From positions 1 to 54,605 of the forward strand of contig JAKAVY010000009.1 of NCBI GenBank assembly GCA_021827405.1: DNA of 54,605 bases, written 5' to 3'. Both the position numbers and the translations under genes were made by a program. The notes beneath the pieces are model-generated. The model ran no database searches. It was not told where the DNA came from and worked only from the letters and a program-made list of their open reading frames with translations. Shown here piece after piece: positions 27,786 to 36,550 of this stretch (the first letter of the stretch is position 1; the number at the start of each line of letters is the position of its first letter). The stretch comes from Thermoplasmata archaeon. Lineage in GTDB: Archaea > Thermoplasmatota > Thermoplasmata > Lutacidiplasmatales > UBA184.

Positions 27786-28307
27786 GTGCAGACCCGACCC
27801 TGGCCCAATAGGAGGCAATGGTACGCGCTCAAGCTGGAGCCAGGGGAGCCGCTCTTCCCTACCCTGGAGACCTTTGCCAAGGAACGGGACCTGTCCAGCG
27901 GGTTTGTGGTGGCCGGGCTGGGGTCCCTGCGGGGGAGCGTTCTGGGGTTCTTCAACGGGGAGCGTTACGTGAAGCGGACCTTCCCCGGATCGCTGGAGCT
28001 CGTCTCGTTAACCGGTAGCCTGGCGCGGGTGGAGGGCCGGCCGCATTTCCATCTGCACGCGACGCTGGGCGACGAAAGGCATGGGGCACGGGCCGGCCAT
28101 CTCCACGAGGCCACCGTCGCGCTCCTGGCCGAGGTCCTCTTCCTCACCGGACCGGGGATGGCGTTCGGACGGAACCCCCAAGGGCCGCAGCTGAAGGTGC
28201 TGGACCTCTGGCCTCCCGGAGAGGGGCCAGCCCCCGTTCAGGGCGGGTCCCCGAGGAGAGAGGCGCCGTCCCGGGCCGCCCGGGCGCGTAGCCGCGGCGA
28301 GACGTAG
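27786..28307 (+). CDS. PPC/DUF296 domain protein
   Basis: 173 residues with one PPC domain, the fold also found in plant AT-hook proteins. The core is LSSGFVVAGLGSLRGSVLGFF, then PHFHLHATLGDERHGARAGHL, whose His residues form the metal-site cluster seen in prokaryotic trimeric members. No AT-hook is present. A role in DNA binding is often stated for this family but is unproven in prokaryotes. Its last 70 bases overlap the end of the opposite-strand HD gene. Confidence 0.85.
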   Translation: MQTRPWPNRRQWYALKLEPGEPLFPTLETFAKERDLSSGFVVAGLGSLRGSVLGFFNGERYVKRTFPGSLELVSLTGSLARVEGRPHFHLHATLGDERHGARAGHLHEATVALLAEVLFLTGPGMAFGRNPQGPQLKVLDLWPPGEGPAPVQGGSPRREAPSRAARARSRGET

Positions 28308-29521
28308 AGGCCCGCGGCCCAGGCCACAGGGCTTCGCTTCGCCCAGGCCGCCCAGACCGGGTCCTCCTCGTACAGGTTGCGGACCTGGCCATCCCGCTGG
28401 ACCCAGACCGGGTCCGGGGGGGCGCTGGCCGTCCCCCGGGCGCGTTGGGGGAGACCTTCCGCCAGGTCCACCAGTACCTCACCGGGCCGTCCGCCGAAGC
28501 GGCGGGAGAGCTCATCCTCCCATTCCCGCCGCCGCGACGGGTGGGCGGCGAGGGCCCGCAGACGGACCCGGACCTCCGCGGGCACCTCCGGGCCCAAGAG
28601 GGCGACCCGCTTGTACAGTTGACGCACCACCAGCCGACGGGCTAGCTCCCCGCTGGTCTCGGGGGCCTCCTGGAGCCGCGCCAGGAGCGCTCCGTCGGTC
28701 AACTGCCACCACGCTTCCCGGCCGGGGCCGGACCAGCGCTCCACCGCTCCCTGGAGCATCAGCTCGGCGATCCGTACGGTCTTGTTGTAGTAGACCGAGG
28801 AGTACATCAGGGAACGGGCCAAGAGGAACCCCTCCACCGCCGGCAGGCCCTTCTCGGCGAAGACCAGATGCCCCCGTTCCCGGTCCAGCGTCTCCAGGAG
28901 CCGGTGATGGTCGATGACCCCGTGGGCGACGCCGGTGTAGTGGGCGTCCCGTTTCAGGTAGTCCAGCCGGTCAGCGTCGACCGCCCCATGGAGCATCTCG
29001 GAGACGTAGGGGCGGCCGGCCACCCCCCGGGGAGAGAGGAGGCGGGCGATTTCCCGGGGAGATTGTCCATGACGCTCCAAGAGCGTGGGGAGGGGCTCGG
29101 GCCGGTACCCCCGGATCCCTTCCCCTGGGAAGGGGCCTCCCAGGGGACCCTCCCCCTGGACTAACGAGCGCGTCCGGTCCTCGTGTCCCCCTCCGGTCTC
29201 CTCCCGGAGCACGGGCTCGAGGGTGTGGGAGAAGGGCGTGTGCCCCAGGTCATGGAGCAGCCCGGCCACCGACAGCTGCTCGACCTCCTCCGCCGGGAGG
29301 TGGAGAGCCTCGCCCATGGCCCGGCAGAGGAAGAGGACCCCCAGGGAGTGTTCCAGCCGGGTGTGGTTGGCTCCCGGGAACACCAGATGGGCAAGGCCGG
29401 TCTGGCGGATCCCCCAGAGCCGCTGGACCAGCGGGTGACCGACCAGGTCGAGGCTGATGCCCCCCAGGCTGATCCCCCCGTGGACGGTGTCGTAGATGTA
29501 CTTCCGAACCCCGCCGGGCAT
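28238..29521 (-). CDS. HD-domain phosphohydrolase (dGTPase/SAMHD1-like)
   Basis: 427 residues from the ATG at 29521. The N-terminus (KYIYDTVHGGISL, HPLVQRLWGIRQTGLAHLVFPGANHTRLEHSLG) and the metal-binding LLHDLGHTPFSHTLE are typical of the SAMHD1-like HD group. The ligands are the His of TRLEH, the HD pair and a later Asp in DADRLDYLKRD. The upstream ATG at 29551 lies inside the TATA box (29549-29556), so the second ATG, about 30 bases downstream, is the likely leaderless start. Related enzymes hydrolyse dNTPs or other nucleotides; the substrate here is unknown. Confidence 0.88.
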   Translation of the reverse strand: MPGGVRKYIYDTVHGGISLGGISLDLVGHPLVQRLWGIRQTGLAHLVFPGANHTRLEHSLGVLFLCRAMGEALHLPAEEVEQLSVAGLLHDLGHTPFSHTLEPVLREETGGGHEDRTRSLVQGEGPLGGPFPGEGIRGYRPEPLPTLLERHGQSPREIARLLSPRGVAGRPYVSEMLHGAVDADRLDYLKRDAHYTGVAHGVIDHHRLLETLDRERGHLVFAEKGLPAVEGFLLARSLMYSSVYYNKTVRIAELMLQGAVERWSGPGREAWWQLTDGALLARLQEAPETSGELARRLVVRQLYKRVALLGPEVPAEVRVRLRALAAHPSRRREWEDELSRRFGGRPGEVLVDLAEGLPQRARGTASAPPDPVWVQRDGQVRNLYEEDPVWAAWAKRSPVAWAAGLYVSPRLRARAARDGASLLGDPP

Positions 29522-29548
29522 GGGACGGTCCCCCCAGGGGCGGGCGTC

Positions 29549-29556
29549 CATATAGG
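29549..29556 (-). promoter_or_regulatory. TATA box of HD gene
   Basis: CCTATATG on the minus strand, centred 31 bases before the ATG at 29521. It decides between two candidate starts. Confidence 0.6.
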
Positions 29557-29598
29557 GACGGAGGGCGCCGGCCGGCCCTCCCTTCGACCGGGAAGCGG

Positions 29599-29605
29599 AT
29601 TATAC
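29599..29605 (+). promoter_or_regulatory. TATA box of TPR gene
   Basis: ATTATAC is centred 28 bases before the ATG. A GGAGGGG also lies between it and the start. Confidence 0.6.
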
Positions 29606-29629
29606 CCGGCGACCTGTGGAGGGGATGCT

Positions 29630-32600
29630 ATGCCCGCGGAGCCCCCGACCTCTGGCGCGGCCGAGCAGCTCCGCGGGCTGTTGGACGCTTCCGACCAGGC
29701 CTGGAACCGACAGGAGGTGGACCGGCAGGGACGGTTGCTGAAGGAGGCGCTCACCTTCGCCCGGGAGAACCTGACCGTCCTCACCACCCGGAACGGTTCG
29801 GAGGTCGCCGACCTGATGGACCGGGCCGCCTTCGGCCTCTACCGGCTCTCCCTGAACGACGTGGCCTTGGAGGCGGTGGACCTGGCCCTCACGCTGAACC
29901 CCAACCTGCCCTCCGCCTTGCAACACAAGGGGATCATCCTGCTCGCCATGAACCAGAACTTAGACCAGGTCCTGCCCCTCCTGGACCGGGCCCTGGGCCT
30001 GAACCCGCAGGACAAGAACCTCTGGGCCGGGAAGGGGGACGCGCTCAAGCTCATGGGACGGCCGGAGGAGGCGGTACAGGCCTATCTTCACGCCCAACAG
30101 CTCGACGCCACCTCCACCCAGTTCGTCGATCGCGCGCTGAAGCTCGTCCCCGGGCACCCGGAGGCCCTGCGGATGAAGCTGGCCCACGCCATGGCCCTCG
30201 GAGGCGTTCGGCAGGCCACGGAGGTCTGCGATCAGCTCCTGCAGACCAACCCCGGGGACGCGGAACTGCACTTCACCCGGGCGAACCTGCTCGCCAGCGC
30301 GAGCCGCTTTGACGAGGCCCTGCCCGCGGTGGACCGGGCGTTGGAGCTCAACGCCTCCGAGCCGCGCTTCCGGTTCCTGAGGGCCCGGCTGCTCCTGGCC
30401 GTGGGTCGCTACGCCGAGGCCTTTGCGCTCTACCGGACGCTCCTCGAAGAGAAGGTGGTGGCAGACCCCACGGTCCTCGCGGACCTGGCGGAGACCTTGG
30501 AGACGCAGAAGCTAGAACCGGCCCTCGCCCTGGAGGCCCGGCGGCGGCTCGCGGTGCTGGACCCCGGCAACGTGGCGAACCTCCAGCGGCTCCTGGCGCT
30601 CGCCCGGGACCAGGGGCGCAAGGACGTGGCCCAGGAGGCCTGCCAGGCGTGGCTGAAGGCCTCCCCCCACGCGCTGGAACCTGACCGGACCCTCGCCGAG
30701 CTGCTGGCCTCCGGCGGCCAGGTGGAGGAGGCGCTCAAGGTCTACCAGGACCTGGGCGAAGCGCATCCTCAGGAGGCCGGGGAACTGAGGAAGGGGCTGG
30801 AGCTGGCCCGGGCCCACCGGCGGGCTCCGTTCCAGGTGACCTTTGCTCGGGCCCTGCTCCGGCTCCGCCCGAACGACCCGGAGGTCGCCGTTCAACTGGC
30901 CCAAGGGCTCTTCGGGGTCGGGCAGGGGGACGCGGCCCTGCAGGTGTACGAGCAGCTCTTGGCGAGCCAGCCCGACCATGTCCCCTACCTGCTCGAGAAG
31001 AAGCGCATCCTCCAGACCCTGGGCCGGGTGGACCAGATCCCCCCGCTGCTGGACCGCCTCTTCGAGGTCGACCCGAGCCGACAGGACATCGCCCTGGAAC
31101 GGGGGAACCTCTACCTTTCCCGCAGTTACCGCTTACCGCCGGGGGACCCCGGGGGGAAGCCGCTGGCGCAGGAGGCGCTGCGCAGCTACGAGCGCTCGGT
31201 GGTCTCCCCGGAACTGCGTTCGTCCAGCCTGCTCGGGCAGGCCCGGGCGAGCCACCTCCTGGGGGACCTTCCGCGGGCGATCCAAGGGTTCCATGACTTC
31301 CTGGCCGAGCCGGCCAACGCCCAGCGGGGGGACGTCTTCAAGGAGTACGGCCATGTCCTGAGGGAGGCCCACCGGGACTCCGAGGCCCACATGGCCTACG
31401 AACGGGCCGTGGCCCTGGGCCGGGAGGACTCCGACCTCCTCTTCGGCCTGGTGGAGGTGTTGAGCGCCCTCAACGAGGATGCCCGCGCCCTCCACTACGT
31501 CGACGTGCTGCTCAAGCGGGAGCCGAGCAACTCGAACTACCTCCGACGGCGGGGCCGGCTCCTCATGCGGACCGGGCAGAAGGCCCAGGGCTTGGAGCTC
31601 CTGCGAGCCTCGGTCTCCTCTCAGGAGACCGACCCCCGGGTCTTCTTCGAGGTGGGCGCCTCGCTCAAGGAACAGGGGGACTATCCCGAAGCGCTCGACT
31701 ACCTGAAGAAGGGGCTTTCCCTGGCCCCGCAGGACCCCTACGGCCAGAGGGCGTTGGCGGAGTCCCTGCTCCTGGCCGGGCGATACCCGGAAGCGGCGAC
31801 CACCGTGGACACGCTGTTACGACAGGACCCCCACGACCCGGCGGCCTGGAAGCTCAGGGCGGACGCCTACCGGGCCCTGCGACGGGAGCCCGAGGTGATC
31901 TATTCGCTGAAGGCCCTGCTGCTGCTCGACCCCGGGAACGTCGCCGTGGCCCAGGAGAAGTACCGCCTCCACCGGGAGCGCGGGGAGCGCTTAGAGGCGC
32001 TCGATACCCTCCAGGGCCTCCTCAAGCAGGTCCCCGACGGGGAACCCCGGGCGGCCCTCGGCATGGCCGAAGGGGACCTCCTCTCGGAGCTCGGCCGACC
32101 GGCCGAGGCGGTGAGCGCCTACGACCGGGCCCTCGCCCAGTCGGACCGTCTCGGCCCGGAGATCGCCTTCCACAAGTCCCGGACCCTGCTGGAGAGCGGC
32201 CAGCCCCAGGAGGCGCTCGAGGCCCTGGGATCCATGGGCGGGAGCGGGACCCCCCCGGACGGGGCCAGGACGTTCGCCCGGGAGGTGCTGCGCTCGCGCA
32301 TCCTCCTCGCGCTGGACCGGGCGCCCGAGGCCCTGCCGCTACTGGAGAAGCTCGTTTCGGAGCATTCCGATGACCCGGAGCCGGCGGCGTTGTACTTGCG
32401 CGCGCTGGTCGGGGCCGGGGAGGCGGATAAGGCCTCCTCGTACTTCGAGTCCAACCCGAACCTCCTCACCCCCCTCCCGGAGGCCTACCTGGCCGCTGCC
32501 GACGCCGCGCTCGCAAAGGAGGACCCGCCCCGGGCGACCGCCCTGCTCCAGCAGGGCGTGGCGCGCCACCCCCGGTCCGTCGCTCTGTGGGCCCGACGGG

Positions 32601-33931
32601 CGGAGGTCGCCCAGCGGGCGGGGGACGATGCGCTCGCTGCCGAGGCCTTCGGGAAGGCGCTCGAGCTCGCCCCCCAGGACCCCCAGCGCTATGTCGACCT
32701 GGGCACGGTCCAGGAGAAGCTCGGACGCTTCCAAGAGGCGCTCTCCACCTACGACCAGGGCCTCGGGCTGGCCTCCCGGGACAAGGTCATCCTCGCCCGG
32801 AGAGGCAGTGTGCTGCTCGAGCTCCGGCGGGCCCTCGAGGCGCTCGCCTCGTTCGAGGAGGCGCTCCGGATGGACCCGGAACTGGAGGCGGCGGTGGAAG
32901 GCAAGAAGCTCGCCGAGGAGCGCGTACGCGACGAGCAGGTGGAGCGCTACGGGAAGGAGGCCCTGGTCTTGGAGGCCAAGCTGGGCCGCCCGGTCGCGAA
33001 GAACGACCTGTTCCTGACCCTCAAAGTGCCTTTCGACCTGTTGGAGCCGGTGACCCGGGCCCTGTCCCGGACCCCTGAGATCGAGATCCGGGACCTTTCC
33101 CCGGAGGAGTTCCAGCGCCTGGAGTCCCAGGCCAAGGAGTTGGTCCTGGCCCGGCTTACGCGCAACCCGGCCGCCGGAGGCTCCGAGGGCCTGTCCCTCT
33201 CCGAAGTGGCCGCGTTGCTGCCGCCGGAACGGACGCTCTCGGAGGTCCAGCGGCTCTTTGCCTATCTGGGCGCGGTGCTGGCTCTGGACATGCGGCCGGA
33301 CAACGTGACCATGACCCCGGAAGTGGAGGAGCTGGCGCGTCGGGCGCTCACCCTCCCTCCCGGGGACCGGGGCCTCTACCAACTGGTCCGTACGTTCGGG
33401 GTGGGACCGTACAAGGCCCGGTTGATCAAGGTCGTGGAGGAGGTGGGGGGGGCCTCGCACGCCCCCTCCGCCATTCTCCGGGCCTCCCCCGGCCTGGAGA
33501 CGGGGGGCTCGGGCCGGAACCTGCTTCCGCCCCCCCCTTCGCCGTCTCCCTCCGCGAGCGCGGCACCGGGCCCCCTTTCTCCCCCTCTGGTTCCCGTCCC
33601 GGGCCCTACCCCCGGGCCGGCCGCAGAGCCGCTGGACCTGGTCCCGGCCCCCCCGGGGTCCCGTTGTGAGAGCTGTGGGGGGTTGGCGCAGTGGAAACAC
33701 CGCTGTGGGGCGCTCATCTGCGCCTCGTGCGTGACCCAGTTCCAGCGGTGCCCGCGTTGCTCGCTGCCCGTGACCCTGGAACCGGCCCGGCCGGTCTCTG
33801 CGGCGGGGGCCGTGGCCCCCCCCACCCCCTCCTCTGTCCCTTCGCCCTCCGCGGCGGAGGAACCGAAGAAGCGCCGTCGGGGCCTTTTTGGCCGGAAAGG
33901 GACGTCCCAGACCGACGAACCCCGGCTCTGA
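29630..33931 (+). CDS. Giant TPR-repeat protein with C-terminal zinc site
   Basis: 1433 residues built mainly of tandem tetratricopeptide-like helical repeats (about residues 60-1105). Many repeats show the A-x-x-x-Y-x-x-A/L-x-x-P pattern, for example AVQAYLHAQQLDATSTQ and ALSTYDQGLGLASRDK. A charged helix then leads into a mixed domain (about 1125-1280), a Pro/Ser-rich linker, and a cross-brace-like Cys/His cluster CESCGGLAQWKHRCGALIC...CVTQFQRCPRC near residues 1344-1378. The end is basic (KKRRRGLFGRKG). It has no signal peptide, so it is a cytoplasmic scaffold. It heads the zinc-ribbon/SPFH gene group. The partners are unknown. Confidence 0.85.
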   Translation: MPAEPPTSGAAEQLRGLLDASDQAWNRQEVDRQGRLLKEALTFARENLTVLTTRNGSEVADLMDRAAFGLYRLSLNDVALEAVDLALTLNPNLPSALQHKGIILLAMNQNLDQVLPLLDRALGLNPQDKNLWAGKGDALKLMGRPEEAVQAYLHAQQLDATSTQFVDRALKLVPGHPEALRMKLAHAMALGGVRQATEVCDQLLQTNPGDAELHFTRANLLASASRFDEALPAVDRALELNASEPRFRFLRARLLLAVGRYAEAFALYRTLLEEKVVADPTVLADLAETLETQKLEPALALEARRRLAVLDPGNVANLQRLLALARDQGRKDVAQEACQAWLKASPHALEPDRTLAELLASGGQVEEALKVYQDLGEAHPQEAGELRKGLELARAHRRAPFQVTFARALLRLRPNDPEVAVQLAQGLFGVGQGDAALQVYEQLLASQPDHVPYLLEKKRILQTLGRVDQIPPLLDRLFEVDPSRQDIALERGNLYLSRSYRLPPGDPGGKPLAQEALRSYERSVVSPELRSSSLLGQARASHLLGDLPRAIQGFHDFLAEPANAQRGDVFKEYGHVLREAHRDSEAHMAYERAVALGREDSDLLFGLVEVLSALNEDARALHYVDVLLKREPSNSNYLRRRGRLLMRTGQKAQGLELLRASVSSQETDPRVFFEVGASLKEQGDYPEALDYLKKGLSLAPQDPYGQRALAESLLLAGRYPEAATTVDTLLRQDPHDPAAWKLRADAYRALRREPEVIYSLKALLLLDPGNVAVAQEKYRLHRERGERLEALDTLQGLLKQVPDGEPRAALGMAEGDLLSELGRPAEAVSAYDRALAQSDRLGPEIAFHKSRTLLESGQPQEALEALGSMGGSGTPPDGARTFAREVLRSRILLALDRAPEALPLLEKLVSEHSDDPEPAALYLRALVGAGEADKASSYFESNPNLLTPLPEAYLAAADAALAKEDPPRATALLQQGVARHPRSVALWARRAEVAQRAGDDALAAEAFGKALELAPQDPQRYVDLGTVQEKLGRFQEALSTYDQGLGLASRDKVILARRGSVLLELRRALEALASFEEALRMDPELEAAVEGKKLAEERVRDEQVERYGKEALVLEAKLGRPVAKNDLFLTLKVPFDLLEPVTRALSRTPEIEIRDLSPEEFQRLESQAKELVLARLTRNPAAGGSEGLSLSEVAALLPPERTLSEVQRLFAYLGAVLALDMRPDNVTMTPEVEELARRALTLPPGDRGLYQLVRTFGVGPYKARLIKVVEEVGGASHAPSAILRASPGLETGGSGRNLLPPPPSPSPSASAAPGPLSPPLVPVPGPTPGPAAEPLDLVPAPPGSRCESCGGLAQWKHRCGALICASCVTQFQRCPRCSLPVTLEPARPVSAAGAVAPPTPSSVPSPSAAEEPKKRRRGLFGRKGTSQTDEPRL

Positions 33932-33964
33932 GCACCGGGAGGGTCCCGGCCGATGGCCGTCAAG

Positions 33965-33971
33965 GCTATAC
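33965..33971 (+). promoter_or_regulatory. TATA box before four-helix membrane protein
   Basis: GCTATAC is centred about 29 bases before the ATG at 33997. Confidence 0.55.
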
Positions 33972-33996
33972 CCCCCGCCGGTCATCCTGGGGGCCT

Positions 33997-34545
33997 ATGG
34001 GATCGAACACCCCCCGGCCCTCCGTGGGCAGCAGCGTGGCCCTGGCGGTGGTCGCCGGGATCATCGTCGTGGTCCTGGGGTCGTTGCTCTACTTCGAGCA
34101 ACCGGCCTATGCCCACTTCTACGGGCTGCTGGACCTGGGGATCCTTTCCCTTGCGGTGGGGCTCCTGATCTACCTCTTCCAGGTCTTCACCCACTACACC
34201 GCCGAGCTCCGGGTGGCGTCCACCGCGGCCTTCTGGTTCGGCGTGGCGGTGCTGCTGGCGGCCGACCTCCTCACGCCGGACAGCGCCTTCGGGGGATCGG
34301 CGGGCGCCTTCACCTTCGGGCTGTACCGCTCGGTCTTCCTCATCGTGATCCTGTTCCTGGCGCTGTTGGGGATCCTCATCCTGCAGTTCCGCCAGCGGGG
34401 GGCGAAGTACGCCCAGCGCCGGACGGACGAGCGGGCCGCCTGGAGGCAGGCGGCCGGACTTTCGGCGCCCCCGGCGAACCCGGCGGCGCCTGACCTCCCC
34501 CCTTCCCGATCTCCGGAGCCCGCGGACCCCTCGGGAGGGCACTGA
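33997..34545 (+). CDS. Four-helix membrane protein of unknown function
   Basis: 182 residues with four hydrophobic helices (about 12-30, 38-58, 68-86, 104-126) and a basic, then Pro/Ala-rich cytoplasmic tail (RQRGAKYAQRRTDER onward). No catalytic motif is visible. The ATG follows a TATA box by about 29 bases. The next gene, a zinc-ribbon/helical protein, begins two bases after its stop, so they are translated together. This places it as the membrane member of the SPFH/zinc-ribbon group. The longer open frame upstream is read-through inside the TPR gene. Confidence 0.75.
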   Translation: MGSNTPRPSVGSSVALAVVAGIIVVVLGSLLYFEQPAYAHFYGLLDLGILSLAVGLLIYLFQVFTHYTAELRVASTAAFWFGVAVLLAADLLTPDSAFGGSAGAFTFGLYRSVFLIVILFLALLGILILQFRQRGAKYAQRRTDERAAWRQAAGLSAPPANPAAPDLPPSRSPEPADPSGGH

Positions 34546-34547
34546 GG

Positions 34548-35246
34548 ATGGCGACCCCTTCCCCGGGGAGCGCCTGTCCCGCCTGCGGGGCGCCGCTGAC
34601 CCCGGGGGCGAAGTTCTGCCCCTCCTGCGGGGCCCCTGTGCCGTCCCCGACGACCGGAAGCGCGCCCACCGTCCGCCCCGTGACCGGGGCCGTAACGTCC
34701 CCCGCTTCCCCGGGGGGAGTGGACATCCGGGAACGGGTGGACCAGGACCGAGGGGCCCTCAAGCGGCTGCAGCTCCTCGTCCCGGGATTCCGGGCCTACC
34801 GGCAAGCGGAGGATGTCCGGGCCGCGGACGCGATGCTGCGCCTACAGGTGGCCGACCTCCTGGTCCGGGCGATGCAGCAGGTCGACACGCTGCGCTCCCA
34901 GATGACGAGGGACGTGGTGCTCGATGGGTTGACCACCTTGGGGGGGCTCCGCTCCGAGCTCCAGAGGCTGGAGGGAGAGGTCCGCCATGCCGAACAAGGG
35001 TATACGGGCATCTCCCCGGCGCTGCGGATCACGCCCGAGATGTTGGACCGACTCTACGAGCGGGATTACCGCTTCATCGCGTCCGGACAGGGGGTCCTCT
35101 CCGCCTTGCCCGCGGTCCAAGCGGCCGTGGGAAGCCGGGACGGCCAGCGCATCAACGCCGCCGTGGATGCGTTCCGGGCGCAATTGAAGGACCTGGAGAA
35201 CGTCTTTGCCCAACGGATCCAGGGAGTGGAGGGGATCCTCCACTGA
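34548..35246 (+). CDS. Zinc-ribbon plus helical-domain protein
   Basis: 232 residues. The zinc ribbon CPACGAPLTPGAKFCPSCGAP (residues 10-30) is followed by a flexible Thr/Pro linker and an all-helical domain (about 60-232) with coiled-coil-like stretches such as LRSELQRLEGEVRHAEQG and FRAQLKDLENVFAQRIQG. No membrane segment is present. The family is not recognised. The helical part could play a PspA-like membrane-binding role, but that rests on context only. The gene lies two bases after the membrane protein and 45 bases before the SPFH gene, all on one strand. Confidence 0.75.
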   Translation: MATPSPGSACPACGAPLTPGAKFCPSCGAPVPSPTTGSAPTVRPVTGAVTSPASPGGVDIRERVDQDRGALKRLQLLVPGFRAYRQAEDVRAADAMLRLQVADLLVRAMQQVDTLRSQMTRDVVLDGLTTLGGLRSELQRLEGEVRHAEQGYTGISPALRITPEMLDRLYERDYRFIASGQGVLSALPAVQAAVGSRDGQRINAAVDAFRAQLKDLENVFAQRIQGVEGILH

Positions 35247-35291
35247 GGGGCCGGGCGGGTCTTTGGCAACGCGGATCTAACGAGGGAACCA

Positions 35292-36485
35292 ATGGCGAAC
35301 ACGAGCTCATCGTCGATCAAGCAGGGGAGCCTCTTCGGCTCGACCACGATCATCTGGGAGGACGCGAACAAGGGGACCAACGTCATGTGGCGGGTCCCCC
35401 GGAACATCCGGCTGAACGATAACATCGTCGTCCGGGAGGACGAGTATGCCGTCTTCTTCCGGGACGGGAAGGTCCTCGCCTACATCGACCGACCGGACCG
35501 CTACTCGCTCACCTCCCTGAACGCGCCGGTCGTGGGCGGGCTCGTCCGGGCCCTCAGCGGCGTCCAGCAGCAGGCCGAGGTCTACTACCTGCAGCGCCGG
35601 TTCTTCGATGGGAAGTTCGGGTCCAAGGAGCCCTACGTCTTCCGAGACCCGGACTTCGGGCTGGTGAGCCTCCGGGTCTTCGGGGAGTTCCGCTGGCGGG
35701 TGAGCCACCCGGACAACTTCATCAGCCAGTTCGTGGGGACCTTCGGGGCTTCCGCCCAGGCCGACGTGGAGGACCGGCTCCGCGACCAGATGGTCCTTCT
35801 CGTCTACGCGGCTTTGGGCCAGGCGAAGGACCAGGGGCTCCGGGTCACGGACCTGGCGGCCCAGTTGCAGACCTTGGAGCAACTGGTGCTCGGGAAGGCC
35901 CCAGACTACTTTGACGCCTACGGGCTGGAGATCAACCGGCTCCAAGGGCTCTCCATCAACCTCCCCGACGACGTCCAGAAGGCCGTCTCCACCCGGTCCG
36001 CGATGGGGGTGCTGGGCGTGAACTACATCCAGTACCAGGCGGGGCAGGCCATGACCACCGCGGCCGCGAACCCCGGGGCCGCCGGCTCCGTCGCCGGCCT
36101 CGGCGTGGGCCTGGGGGCGGGGATGGGGATGGGCTACGGCATGATGGGACAGATGGGGTCGGTCTACGGGGGGACCGGCCAGGGCCCGGGGCGGCCCTGC
36201 CCTCGCTGCGGCACGATGGTGCCGGCCGGGGCGAAGTTCTGCCCGTCCTGCGGGACCTCCATGGAGGTCTCGGGAGGTTCGGGCCCTGCCGTGACCTGCC
36301 CGAAGTGCGGGGCTGCCGTGGCGAGCGGGGTCAAGTTCTGCCCCAACTGCGGGAACCCGATGACGGCCCCGCCGGCGCCGGCCGCAGCGCCGGCTCCCCC
36401 GCCGCCGCCCCGGACGTGTGCCAAGTGCCAGGCCGCCCTCCCGCCGGGGGTCAAGTTCTGCCCCAATTGCGGGGCCCCGGCCTGA
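35292..36485 (+). CDS. SPFH-domain protein with three C-terminal zinc ribbons (YdjI-like)
   Basis: 397 residues. The first 250 form a YdjI/virion-core-protein-like SPFH (band 7) domain: STTIIWEDANKGTNVMWRVP, IVVREDEYAVFFRDGKVLAY, a YRFRDPDFG-like FRDPDFGLVSLRVFGEFRWRV, and a helical tail. A Gly/Met-rich hinge (GVGLGAGMGMGYGMMGQMG) then leads to three zinc ribbons with CPRC/CPSC, CPKC/CPNC and CAKC/CPNC pairs. SPFH proteins oligomerise at membranes. In Bacillus, the zinc-ribbon SPFH protein YdjI helps anchor PspA. Here it sits with other zinc-ribbon proteins, suggesting a comparable membrane-stress complex. A GAGG lies seven bases before the ATG. Confidence 0.85.
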   Translation: MANTSSSSIKQGSLFGSTTIIWEDANKGTNVMWRVPRNIRLNDNIVVREDEYAVFFRDGKVLAYIDRPDRYSLTSLNAPVVGGLVRALSGVQQQAEVYYLQRRFFDGKFGSKEPYVFRDPDFGLVSLRVFGEFRWRVSHPDNFISQFVGTFGASAQADVEDRLRDQMVLLVYAALGQAKDQGLRVTDLAAQLQTLEQLVLGKAPDYFDAYGLEINRLQGLSINLPDDVQKAVSTRSAMGVLGVNYIQYQAGQAMTTAAANPGAAGSVAGLGVGLGAGMGMGYGMMGQMGSVYGGTGQGPGRPCPRCGTMVPAGAKFCPSCGTSMEVSGGSGPAVTCPKCGAAVASGVKFCPNCGNPMTAPPAPAAAPAPPPPPRTCAKCQAALPPGVKFCPNCGAPA

Positions 36486-36517
36486 GGACGGGCGGGTCGG
36501 GATCCCTCTAGGGGAGC

Positions 36518-36525
36518 GATAAGTA
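36518..36525 (+). promoter_or_regulatory. TATA-like box before double zinc-ribbon gene
   Basis: GATAAGTA is centred about 29 bases before the ATG at 36551, so this gene may have its own leaderless message. Confidence 0.45.
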
Positions 36526-36550
36526 GGGCCTCCCGGTCCCGGTCGGGCCC

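Noticed and set aside
29183-29629. N-terminal extension of the TPR frame
   Set aside because: It lies antisense over the HD gene; the TATA box and ATG at 29630 fit better.
36061-36485. Possible DNA repeat from repeated zinc ribbons in the SPFH gene
   Set aside because: The similarity is at protein level (CPxC...KFCPNCG) and diverged in DNA; it is domain duplication, not a mobile repeat.
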